Source of the DNA: DATFVJ01 sp963851085
GTDB taxonomy: Bacteria > Actinomycetota > Actinomycetes > Streptosporangiales > Streptosporangiaceae
NCBI GenBank assembly: GCA_963851085.1
Contig: CAWKNX010000002.1
Coordinates: forward strand, 62,001 to 126,000
Length of the DNA stretch: 64,000 nt
Reading direction: 5' to 3'
In this document: positions 9,810 through 17,355 of the stretch, in pieces
Position numbering within the stretch: the first letter of the stretch is position 1
Layout: each line of letters begins with the position of its first letter
The notes under the pieces: model-generated
Databases searched by the model: none
What the model was told of the DNA's origin: nothing
Seen by the model: only the letters and a program-made list of their open reading frames with translations
Made by a program: the position numbers and the translations under genes

Positions 9810-10184
9810 ATGACGAGCCGCAGGGAGGCCGTTCGCAGGGTGCTCGTCCGCAGTGACTCGTTCCGCAGCGCACAGGACATCTACGCCGTCATGCGGGCCG
9901 AAGGCGCGAAGATCGGCCTGACCACCGTGTACAGAGCGCTCCAGGCACTCAGCGAAAACGACCAGGTCGACGTGCTGCGCACCGGCGACGGCGAAACCGT
10001 CTACCGTGCCTGCACGACCGAGACGCACCATCATCACCTGGTCTGCCGCGTGTGCGGGCGGACCATCGAGGTAGCCGGACCCGCGGTCGAGCGATGGGCA
10101 GAAGCAGTCGGCCGCGAGCACGGATTCCGTGACGTCACGCACACCGTAGAGATCTTCGGCACCTGCCCGGACTGCGCGCCATAG
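9810..10184 (+). CDS. Fur-family metalloregulator, Zur-like
   Basis: 124 aa DNA-binding repressor that senses a divalent metal. Winged helix in residues 1-75: SAQDIYAVMRAEGAKIGLTT then VYRALQALSENDQVDVLRTG. Metal-site motif THHHHLVCRVCGRTIEV (His cluster plus Cys-x2-Cys) and a second CPDC pair at the extreme C-terminus give the structural zinc site. Overall it resembles actinobacterial Zur more than Fur or PerR, but the subtype is an inference. ATG 9810 follows GAGGACGGGG. A perfect palindrome at 10505 downstream may terminate it. Confidence 0.88.
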   Translation: MTSRREAVRRVLVRSDSFRSAQDIYAVMRAEGAKIGLTTVYRALQALSENDQVDVLRTGDGETVYRACTTETHHHHLVCRVCGRTIEVAGPAVERWAEAVGREHGFRDVTHTVEIFGTCPDCAP

Positions 10185-10379
10185 CGGCCCCGCAAGGCAC
10201 CACAGCGACGCGTGCATCTGGTGTCCCACCCGAAGGAGTGGGGTTAGGCCCATGGCGGCGCAACCACACGGGCGCCACGATTGCCACCAGGAAATCGGGC
10301 CGGCCAGCCAGCGGCACATGGCATACCGACTCCACCGGTCGACTCGTGTGCTCGCCGTGCAGAAGGAGAGGCATCGGCA

Positions 10380-10666
10380 TGAAGAGCATCGCATCGCGCC
10401 TGCCCGGGCGGCTGGACGCACCCGTCGAGTCGGCTACCTGCCTCGCGGTCGCCGAGGCCGCGATTGTCGACGTACGCGGCGCAGGCGGCGCCACCGCGCC
10501 ATGGTTGGCCCGTAGGGGGGCGCCAGGGCGCCCCCCTACGGGCCAACGATCAAGCCGCATGCGAGGTCTTGGCGGCTCAGCCAGTTACCGAGTCGGGCAC
10601 TGTGTTGGGCACCGCACCGCCGTACCTTCGATCTCGGCTCGCGTAGATCTCGCAGGCATGCCATAG
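10380..10666 (+). CDS. possible small protein, unrecognised
   Basis: ATG at 10380 is preceded by AGGAGAGG with 8-base spacing, an excellent ribosome site. The product begins MKSIASRLPGRLDAPVESAT and runs 95 aa, but it crosses the perfect 42-bp palindrome at 10505-10546 and overlaps the 3' end of uppS on the other strand. The first ~40 residues are plausible; the tail is low-complexity. It may be a short gene whose stop has been lost, or a leader peptide. I do not recognise the family. Confidence 0.3.
10505..10546. terminator. perfect 20-bp inverted repeat, likely bidirectional terminator
   Basis: TTGGCCCGTAGGGGGGCGCC, two bases, then its exact reverse complement. Sits between the Fur gene (plus) and the uppS 3' end (minus). 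No T tract follows, as is usual for high-GC actinobacteria. Confidence 0.6.
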
Positions 10667-11376
10667 GTGCCTGCGGTCGAAGTCGGGGAACAGCGTGTCG
10701 AGGAACACGAACTCCGCGTACGCCGATTGCCAGAGCAGGAAGTTCGATATCCGCTGTTCCCCGGACGAACGGACGAACAGATCGACATCGGGGATGCCCG
10801 GCTCGTCCAGGTAACGGGCGAACAGCTTCTCGTCGATCTTCCCTGGCCGCAGCCGGCTGCCGCCACATCGGCGGCGATCGCCGCCGCGGCGTCCGCGATC
10901 TCCGCGCGGCCGCCATAATTCACGCAGAATTGCAGGGTGAGGACGTCGTTCCTGGCCGTCAGCCGCTCGGCATCCTCAAGCTCGGAGATGACGCTGCGCC
11001 ACAGCCTGGGCCGGCGGCCGGCCCAGCGCACGCGCACCCCCATCTCGTGCAACTGGTCACGGCGGCGCCTGATGACGTCCCGGTTGAACCCCATGAGAAA
11101 ACGGACCTCCTCAGGGGACCGCTTCCAGTTCTCCGTGGAGAAGGCGTACGCGGACAGGTTCCGGATGCCAAGTTCGATCGCACCCATGATGACGTCGAAC
11201 AGGGCGAACTCGCCGCGCTTGTGGCCCTCGGTCCGTGGCAGGCCGCGCTCTTTCGCCCACCGGCCGTTGCCGTCCATGACGAGGGCGACATGGCGCGGCA
11301 CCAGGTCGGCGGGGATGGCGGGCGGCCGCGCACCGGAAATGTGCGGATCCGGGGGCCGGACAGCGTGAGCACGCAT
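10577..11376 (-). CDS. uppS: isoprenyl transferase (UPP synthase), frameshifted
   Basis: Condenses isopentenyl diphosphate units into the cis-polyprenyl (undecaprenyl or decaprenyl) diphosphate carrier for cell-wall synthesis. HVALVMDGNGRWAKERGLPR holds the catalytic Asp and P-loop; GHKRGEFALFDVI, LSAYAFSTENWKRSPEEVRF and LTLQFCVNYGGRAEIADAAA follow. Near 10850-10860 the frame breaks, and the essential C-terminal part continues in another frame: LRPGKIDEKLFARYLDEPGI, DVDLFVRSSGEQRISNFLLW, SAYAEFVFLDTLFPDFDRRH, ending VPNTVPDSVTG. ATG at 11376 is used; a GTG at 11463 that overlaps the recO stop, with GGAG upstream, is an equally good start. This gene is normally essential next to recO, so a sequence error is plausible. 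Confidence 0.93.
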
Positions 11377-11459
11377 GCCCCGGGCCTGGATGCCCGGCCC
11401 TTGGGGTAGCGGGAACTGACCGCCTGGCCGGTCAGAAACTGGCTGCCGGGTGCGATCTT

Positions 11460-12230
11460 TCACGCACGCTCCACGTGTCGCAACGAACGGATCGAGTGCT
11501 CCAGGTGCCACTGCAGATAGGCAGCCACCAGGCCGCTGCACTCTACCCGGTGCCTGGCCTCGCTCGCGTCGGCGTATACCCAGTCGCCGCGGAGCAGGGC
11601 GACCATCAGGGCGACCGTCTGCCCGGCGGGCGACACCGCACCCGGCGGACGGCACGATCCGCACACCAGCCCGCCTGCGGCGATGGCGAACGCTCGCGGG
11701 CCGCCGCCCGTTGCTCCAGGTCTGCTGACCGAGCCGCTCGCGGCGCGAGTACCGCAGCGGGCGCATTCCTCGAGCGCTGGTGCGTAGCCGGCGAGCGCAA
11801 GCGACCGAAGGAGGTAAGCGTCGAGCACCATCCGCGGATCGTGGGCAACCTCGCCGAGCGTGCGCAGTCCACCGATCAGCAGCAGGAACTGCCGGAGCGC
11901 CGGCTCCTTCTCAACCGGCGTCAGCCGCTCGGCCGTCTCCAGCATCGCCGTGCCGGCGGTGTACCGGGGATAGTCGGCGGTGAACGGCTCACCATAGGGC
12001 CGAACGGTCTCCGCCTGGGTGATCACATCGAGCGAGCGTCCCTCGTAGATCTGCAGGTCCACGTGGGTAAATGGCTCCAGCCTGCCGCCGAACCTCGACG
12101 TGGTACGCCGCACACCCTTCGCGACAGCGCGCACACGGCCGTTACGCCTGGTGAGCAGCGTGATGATGCGGTCAGCTTCGCCCAGTTTGTGCGTGCGCAG
12201 GACAATGCCCTCATCGCGGTAACTACTCAC
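11460..12230 (-). CDS. recO: DNA repair protein RecO
   Basis: RecF-pathway mediator that loads RecA on SSB-coated DNA. 256 aa. OB fold at the N-terminus: SSYRDEGIVLRTHKLGEADR then IITLLTRRNGRVRAVAKGVR, GGRLEPFTHVDLQIYEGRSL. Zinc-type CARC ... CGSC (Cys pairs near residues 156/159 and 191/194) as in the family. GTG at 12230. It overlaps or abuts uppS on the same strand, so the two are probably one transcript. The standard actinobacterial recO-uppS pairing supports the calls. Confidence 0.95.
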   Translation of the reverse strand: MSSYRDEGIVLRTHKLGEADRIITLLTRRNGRVRAVAKGVRRTTSRFGGRLEPFTHVDLQIYEGRSLDVITQAETVRPYGEPFTADYPRYTAGTAMLETAERLTPVEKEPALRQFLLLIGGLRTLGEVAHDPRMVLDAYLLRSLALAGYAPALEECARCGTRAASGSVSRPGATGGGPRAFAIAAGGLVCGSCRPPGAVSPAGQTVALMVALLRGDWVYADASEARHRVECSGLVAAYLQWHLEHSIRSLRHVERA

Positions 12231-12285
12231 TCCGCCATTGTGCCGCCCCGCATGGCCTGCCCCGGCACAACCAGCCCCTCATGCA

Positions 12286-12369
12286 CGACCCGCCCTGTAC
12301 GACCCGCCCTGCACGACCCGCCCTCCCATGGGGGCCTTGCCCCACTGCCGATCTTGGCATGTTGTCAAG
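12286..12369 (+). repeat. family 3 interspersed repeat, copy 2
   Basis: Three GACCCGCCC units, CCATGGGGGCCTTGCCCCAC, TGCCGATCTTGGCATG and TTGTCAAG, matching the element at 4682-4772 block by block in opposite orientation. In the 309-bp gap between the recO start and the leuA 3' end. Confidence 0.6.
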
Positions 12370-12392
12370 TGCTTTGGGAGGGGCGAACGGGG

Positions 12393-12431
12393 TTGTGGGG
12401 ATAACTTCATCCGCCATGCCAGTTATCCACA
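12393..12431. repeat. inverted repeat with DnaA-box-like arms
   Basis: TTGTGGGGATAACT pairs with AGTTATCCACA (two-base bulge, about 13-base loop). TTATCCACA matches the general DnaA-box consensus, but a single pair is not an origin. Confidence 0.4.
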
Positions 12432-12448
12432 GCGGTGGCTGCGCGGGC

Positions 12449-12475
12449 TGTCCCGGGGGCCGGCCCCCCGGGATC
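12449..12475. repeat. family 2-type GC hairpin
   Basis: TCCCGGGGGCCGGCCCCCCG is a near-perfect palindrome. It is followed at about 12496 by CCGCGGCAGCCGTTCAGGAT, the family 2 box. It lies 3' of leuA. Confidence 0.5.
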
Positions 12476-12539
12476 GTCCGCACCGAAGGCCCGCCGCATC
12501 CGCGGCAGCCGTTCAGGATCAGCGCGTTACGCCACGTGG

Positions 12540-14363
12540 CTAAGGTGTGCGGCGGGCCCGGTTGACCGCGGAGAGCACCGCCTTGAGTGACGCGGTGACG
12601 GTGTTGGCGTCAATGGCGGCACCCCACAGCACCATTGTGCGGGCGTCTCCACCATCCGCGGATGGCGCCGTGACCTCGCATTCGAGGTACGCGGCGGCCT
12701 TGGCGTCACTGCCTGCCGACAGTGCGTGCTCGCTGTAGTCCAGGACCCGCACGCCGATACCCGCGCTCGCGAGCGCGTCGCAGAACGCAGAGATCGGGCC
12801 GTTGCCCGCGCCCTCGAGTTCGCGGGCCTCGCCCGCCACCCGTACCTCCGCCGCCAGGACGTCCTTGTCATCGACGGCCGAGGATGTGTGACACGCGAGC
12901 AGTGCGACCGAACCTTCTGCGAGGTACTCGGCCGAGAAGATGTCCCACATCTGCGCCGGGCTGACCTCACCGCCCTCTTCATCGGTGTGTGCCTGGATGA
13001 CACGGGAGAACTCGATCTGCAGCCGTCTTGGCATTTCGAGCTGGTACTCGGCCTTCATGACGAACGCGACGCCGCCCTTGCCCGACTGGCTGTTCACCCG
13101 GATCACGGCCTCGTACGTGCGGCCCACGTCCCTGGGGTCGATCGGCAGATACGGCACTGCCCAGTCGAGATCGCCCACGGGCACGCCGGCCGCGGCGGCA
13201 TCTTGCTCCAGGGCGTCGAAACCCTTCTTGATCGCATCCTGGTGAGAGCCGGAGAAGGCGGTGTAGACAAGCTCGCCAGCGTACGGGTGCCGTGGATGCA
13301 CGGGAATCTGGTTGCAGTACTCCACGGTCCGCCGGATCTCGTCGATGTCGGAGAAATCGATCATCGGGTCGATGCCCTGGCTGAACAGGTTCAGGCCGAG
13401 CGTGGCAAGGCATACGTTCCCGGTCCGCTCACCGTTGCCGAACAGGCAGCCCTCCACCCGGTCCGCCCCGGCGAGGATCGCGAGCTCGGCGTCGGCCACG
13501 GCGGTGCCGCGGTCGTTGTGGGTGTGCACCGACAGGCATACGTGCGTGCGCCGCGACAGGTTACGGCTCATCCACTCGATCTGGTCGGCGTACACGTTGG
13601 GGGTGGACCGCTCCACCGTGCATGGCAGGTTGAGGATGATCTCGCGGCCCGGGCCCGGCTGCCAGACGTCCATGACCGCCTCACACACCCCGGCCGCGAA
13701 ATCAAGCTCGGTGTCCATGAAGATCTCCGGCGAATACTCGAAGCCGAAGTCACACCCGCCCAGATACGCCTCGGCATACTTGAGCACGGAGCGGGTGCCG
13801 TCCGTCGCCAGCGACTTGCACTGCTCGCGGTCGACGCCGAAGACAACACGGCGGAACAGCGGCGCGGTGGCGTTGTACAGATGGACGGTGGCGCGCTGCG
13901 CGCCGGCCAGGGACTGGACGGTCCGCTCGATCAGCTCGTCCCTGGCCTGGGTCAGCACGGAGATCTGGACGTCGCCCGGGATCAGGTCGCGCTCGATCAG
14001 CTCGCGGACGAAGTCGAAGTCCGCCTGGCTTGCCGAGGGGAAGCCGACCTCGATTTCCTTATAGCCCATCCGCACAAGCAGGTCGAACATCTTGTGCTTG
14101 CGCGCAGGGCTCATCGGGTCGATCAGGGCCTGGTTACCGTCCCGCAGATCGGTCGACAGCCAGCGCGGTGCCTTCGTGATCGTTTTGCCTGGCCAGGTCC
14201 GGCCGGGGAGCTCGACGGCCTTGAATGGCGCGTAGCGATGGCAGGGCATCCCGCTGGACCCGTGCTGCGGGTTTCCGTGGTTGTCATGGTGTCGCGCTGC
14301 GGCCCGCGCGGCGCTGCGCTGATGGTCATCTTGTTGCTGGGCGTGCTTCTGCTGCGAAGTCAT
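12540..14363 (-). CDS. leuA: 2-isopropylmalate synthase
   Basis: First committed step of leucine synthesis: acetyl-CoA + 2-oxoisovalerate to 2-isopropylmalate. About 607 aa, the long actinobacterial type. TIM barrel: WLSTDLRDGNQALIDPMSPA (metal Asp, catalytic Arg), GYKEIEVGFPSASQADFDFV, VCLSVHTHNDRGTAVADAEL (HxH metal ligands), EGCLFGNGERTGNVCLATLG. The C-terminal LeuA regulatory domain is present (DKDVLAAEVRVAGEARELEG, AYLECEV). ATG 14363 preferred (GAGGGAAAG upstream); 14384 is an alternative. A long His/Gln/Ala-rich N-terminal tail precedes the conserved start at about residue 50. The family 2 hairpin lies downstream. Confidence 0.96.
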   Translation of the reverse strand: MTSQQKHAQQQDDHQRSAARAAARHHDNHGNPQHGSSGMPCHRYAPFKAVELPGRTWPGKTITKAPRWLSTDLRDGNQALIDPMSPARKHKMFDLLVRMGYKEIEVGFPSASQADFDFVRELIERDLIPGDVQISVLTQARDELIERTVQSLAGAQRATVHLYNATAPLFRRVVFGVDREQCKSLATDGTRSVLKYAEAYLGGCDFGFEYSPEIFMDTELDFAAGVCEAVMDVWQPGPGREIILNLPCTVERSTPNVYADQIEWMSRNLSRRTHVCLSVHTHNDRGTAVADAELAILAGADRVEGCLFGNGERTGNVCLATLGLNLFSQGIDPMIDFSDIDEIRRTVEYCNQIPVHPRHPYAGELVYTAFSGSHQDAIKKGFDALEQDAAAAGVPVGDLDWAVPYLPIDPRDVGRTYEAVIRVNSQSGKGGVAFVMKAEYQLEMPRRLQIEFSRVIQAHTDEEGGEVSPAQMWDIFSAEYLAEGSVALLACHTSSAVDDKDVLAAEVRVAGEARELEGAGNGPISAFCDALASAGIGVRVLDYSEHALSAGSDAKAAAYLECEVTAPSADGGDARTMVLWGAAIDANTVTASLKAVLSAVNRARRTP

Positions 14364-14591
14364 GTCTCGAGTGCTTTCCCTCATTGATCAGCGGATGGCC
14401 AGCGGTCACGCCAGAACCCGCGACGAGGGAACCGGCCCTTATCGGCCCTCGCCGCGGCCGCTAAGGACTAGCAGCTCTCGCAGCATGATTATCAACGGTA
14501 CCAGACCGGTCGGCTCCGCTCGGCGTGTCGGGGCTGCGGCACCCACCGCAACAACAGAGAACCGTCCCGCAGCTGCCGAACTCGCTGCCCG

Positions 14592-15209
14592 TCAGTCGTG
14601 CGGTGCCGCCTGCTCGGTCATCGTGACCACGCCGAGCGTCTGCGCCGGGGTCATGCCGAGGTGCTGCCCGATCGCCTGGGCGACCTGCCGCTGCGCCGGT
14701 GAAAGCGGCCCGTCAACCACGGCGATCCGCACCACCTGCGCGAAGAACCACTCCCTGGCCTCCGGTGTGAGCTGCGTTCCGACCCGTCCGAGCGGGCCCG
14801 GGTCAGGGCTGCCCGGCTGCTCGAGGTCCGCATCGAGATTGGCGGGACCATAGCCGCTGGCACCGGCGCCGCGAATCGCGTCGATCGCTTGCTGACGCGC
14901 GGCCGGGCTAACCGGCGCGTTGGCTCGCAGCATGGTCACCGCCGCGGTGCGCATGCCTTCCGGCAGGGCCGCCGACATCTGCGCGGCGGTCGGCAGCTGG
15001 AGCACGTCGGTGTGGAAGCGCGCCTGGCAGGCCATGCACTGGATGTGCTCGCCGACCTTGGTGAGCGGGATGACCGGCACGAAGAACAGGGTGAAGAAAC
15101 GCCGACCTGAGCGGAGCCTGTACTGCCTGTCCCCGCCGCAGCGCGGGCAGTGGAACACACCCTGCGCGATGGACCGGAAGAAGACCCTGAGACCGAAAAT
15201 GATCAGCAA
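14592..15209 (-). CDS. zinc-ribbon and TerB-like protein
   Basis: 205 aa, unknown role. TTG start at 15209 with GGGGTGAGG upstream. N-terminal short hydrophobic stretch (LLIIFGLRVFFRSIAQGVF), then a zinc ribbon CPRCGGDRQYRLRSGRRFF ... CMACQARF (Cys pairs about 21/24 and 58/61), then a helical part with TAAQMSAALPEGMRTAAVTM and a C-terminal TerB-like module containing DGPLSPAQRQVAQAIGQHLG and MTPAQTLGVV. TerB-like domains occur in tellurite-resistance and other membrane-associated proteins; this copy gives no clear link to a process. It stands alone between leuA and DUF3052. Confidence 0.7.
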   Translation of the reverse strand: MLIIFGLRVFFRSIAQGVFHCPRCGGDRQYRLRSGRRFFTLFFVPVIPLTKVGEHIQCMACQARFHTDVLQLPTAAQMSAALPEGMRTAAVTMLRANAPVSPAARQQAIDAIRGAGASGYGPANLDADLEQPGSPDPGPLGRVGTQLTPEAREWFFAQVVRIAVVDGPLSPAQRQVAQAIGQHLGMTPAQTLGVVTMTEQAAPHD

Positions 15210-15320
15210 CGCCTCACCCCTTTCCCCGAAGCACAGCCAACTGGCGCGCCATCACATCCTGCCGCATGATTTCCGCGAGTTCATGACGTTTCGCCACATG
15301 ACGCGACGGCGGGCTCCCGG

Positions 15321-15782
15321 TTACTTCCGCATGGCCTTGCGCCAGACGAACTTCAGGCCTGACCAGTCATGATCGAGCGCGGCCACCTTGACATCGACGA
15401 CACCAACGGGAAGCAGCAGCTCGCGCAGACCATTCTCGGTGATGTCGGATGAGTGGCCGGCGGCGCGGCGCGGCCACGCGATCCACAGCGAGCTCGTGGC
15501 GGGCAGGCGTGCGGTGAGATCCGCGAGGTCACCTTCGAGCTGCCGTCGCGACCAGGAGAAGACAACGATGATGTCCGCGGCGATGTCACCAGCGGTGCCG
15601 GCGGTATCGGCCACCGGTGCGGCGCGGCGGGCAACGGTCACGTCCGGCGGCAGGCCAGGGATGGTCCAGCCCGCTGGAGCGTGCCTGAGCAGCACTCTGT
15701 GCCCCTGCTTCACGCCGAGCTTCTTCGCGAGCGGTGTACCTGAGTATCCGGCGGCCGCGGGTTTGCCTGGCATCTCAGTCAT
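15321..15782 (-). CDS. DUF3052 family protein
   Basis: 153 aa. GYSGTPLAKKLGVKQGHRVL near the N-terminus and a C-terminal half with DIIVVFSWSRRQLEGDLADL, SSLWIAWPRRAAGHSSDITE, LRELLLPVGVVDVKVAALDH, WSGLKFVWRK, matching the conserved actinobacterial DUF3052 family. Biochemical role not established. The ATG at 15782 overlaps the era stop by 8 bp, which points to translational coupling with era. Confidence 0.85.
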   Translation of the reverse strand: MTEMPGKPAAAGYSGTPLAKKLGVKQGHRVLLRHAPAGWTIPGLPPDVTVARRAAPVADTAGTAGDIAADIIVVFSWSRRQLEGDLADLTARLPATSSLWIAWPRRAAGHSSDITENGLRELLLPVGVVDVKVAALDHDWSGLKFVWRKAMRK

Positions 15783-16698
15783 GGAAGCCCAACCGCCGCA
15801 GCTGCTTCGGGTCCCGCTGCCAGTCCTTCGCGATCTTGACGCGCAGGTCCAGGTAGACCCTGCTCCCCAGGAGCGCCTCGATCTGCCGCCGTGCCCGGCT
15901 GCCGACCTCCTTGAGCCTGACCCCCCTGGCCCCGATCACGATGGCCTTCTGGCTCGGCCGCTCCACGTACATGACGGCATGGATATCGATGAGGCCGCTG
16001 TCGTCGCCACGGGCGGCCATCTCGTCGACCAGCACGGCGATCGAATGCGGCAACTCGTCCCTGACCCCCTCGAGCGCGGCCTCCCGGATCAGCTCGGCGA
16101 CCAGTTGCTGCTCGGGCTCGTCGGTCAGTTCGCCCGGAGGGTACAGCGGGCCGCCCTCAGGCAGATGCGAAACGAGCACGTCGGCAAGCACGTCGAGCTG
16201 GTAACCGGTGACCGCGGACACCGGCACGATGTCCGCCCACTCGCCGAGCCTGCGGGCGGCCATGAGCTGGTTTGCGATCTGCTCCTTTGATGCCTGGTCG
16301 GTCTTGGTGACGACGGCGACCACGGGCGTCTTGCTGAGAGCGCCAAGCTCACGGGCGAGATACCGGTCACCTGGGCCCACGGGATCGGCCGCGGGCACGC
16401 AGAAGCCGACCACATCGACCTCGGTCAGGGTGGAACGGGCCAGGCTGTCCAACCGCTCGCCAAGCAAGGTCCGCGGCTTGTGCAGTCCCGGCGTGTCCAT
16501 GAGGACGAGCTGGGCATCTGGCCGGTGCACGATGCCGCGGACCACCCGTCTGGTCGTCTGCGGGCGGCTGCTCGTGATGGCCACCTTGGTGCCGACGAGC
16601 GCGTTCATCAGGGTGGACTTCCCCACGTTGGGCCGTCCGGCGAAGCAGGCGAAGCCAGAACGGAAGGAGGGCCCCTCGGCCATCGGTGGCGAGCTCAC
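15775..16698 (-). CDS. era: GTPase Era
   Basis: Essential GTPase that binds 16S rRNA near its 3' end in small-subunit maturation. 307 aa. G1 GRPNVGKST (residues 21-29), switch region SRPQTTRRVVRGIV, G3 DTPGLHKP, G4 TKTD, and a C-terminal KH domain with YVERPSQKAIVIGARGVRLK, GSRARRQIEALLGSRVYLDL, VKIAKDWQRDPKQLRRLGF. GTG at 16698 chosen because AGGAGA lies nine bases upstream; the frame is open to a GTG at 16719. First gene of the era-DUF3052 unit. Confidence 0.97.
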   Translation of the reverse strand: MSSPPMAEGPSFRSGFACFAGRPNVGKSTLMNALVGTKVAITSSRPQTTRRVVRGIVHRPDAQLVLMDTPGLHKPRTLLGERLDSLARSTLTEVDVVGFCVPAADPVGPGDRYLARELGALSKTPVVAVVTKTDQASKEQIANQLMAARRLGEWADIVPVSAVTGYQLDVLADVLVSHLPEGGPLYPPGELTDEPEQQLVAELIREAALEGVRDELPHSIAVLVDEMAARGDDSGLIDIHAVMYVERPSQKAIVIGARGVRLKEVGSRARRQIEALLGSRVYLDLRVKIAKDWQRDPKQLRRLGFHD

Positions 16699-16812
16699 GA
16701 TGCCGATTCTCCTCCACACTGGTCCAATCCATGATCTGCCGGTGGCGTAACGCCGGGAGGGCCACAGGCCAGGTCATGCTTTGCACTGCCTGCCTCGCGG
16801 CATGGGCGATGA

Positions 16813-17199
16813 TCACGATTGTCTGCCGTCCGTACCGTCCGGCGTGAGTGTGGACAGCACCGTGCCATCCGGTGCGGCGTGGAATACGACGGCGGCGGGC
16901 CCTAGGTCCCGCACGACGGCGATGTCGCCCGGGTCAGGCGCCTCCGCGTCGCTGACCACGACTGCGGCGGCGAGATTGGTCGCTCCGCTCGACGCCGCCA
17001 TCGCGACCGCGAGCCGCAGCGCGGAAAGCCGCAACGACGGCAGGGACACGGCGGCCGCGGCGTAGGTGCGCCCGGTCTCGTCGCGCACTGCGGCACCCTC
17101 TGGCGCGGAAACCCGCGCCCGGGTCGACCGGGCGAGCGTAATGATCTTCAAGTCCTCGGAATCGGGATCCACACCACTCACACCGCCATCCTCGCTCAC
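16813..17199 (-). CDS. cytidine-deaminase-like small protein without catalytic motifs
   Basis: 128 aa. Resembles the short cytidine deaminase homologues that sit beside era in many actinobacteria: DLKIITLARSTRARVSAPEG, AAVRDETGRTYAAAAVSLPS, LRLSALRLAVAMAASSGATN. The zinc motifs of active cytidine deaminase (HAE and PCxxC) are absent, so deaminase activity is unlikely from the sequence. GTG at 17199 with GGGGGAG upstream. 114 bp separates it from era. Role unknown; a regulatory or structural leftover is possible. Confidence 0.7.
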   Translation of the reverse strand: MSEDGGVSGVDPDSEDLKIITLARSTRARVSAPEGAAVRDETGRTYAAAAVSLPSLRLSALRLAVAMAASSGATNLAAAVVVSDAEAPDPGDIAVVRDLGPAAVVFHAAPDGTVLSTLTPDGTDGRQS

Positions 17200-17355
17200 T
17201 GCTCCCCCTGGCCATCCACGCCCGCCGCCCGCAGCCGCGTCCTACGGCCGCTCGCGCCCACGTCCTACGGCCACGTCATATGGCCGCTCGCGCCCACGTC
17301 CAACCGGGCGGCCGCAGCACCGGGCACGCCTGCCGCGCCGGTAACGGTGCCAACG

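Noticed and set aside
12726..14387. 553-codon open frame antisense to leuA
   Set aside because: Shadow of leuA third-position GC; no recognisable protein.
16813..17199. Active cytidine deaminase
   Set aside because: The HAE and PCxxC zinc motifs are missing, so I keep only the fold-level label.
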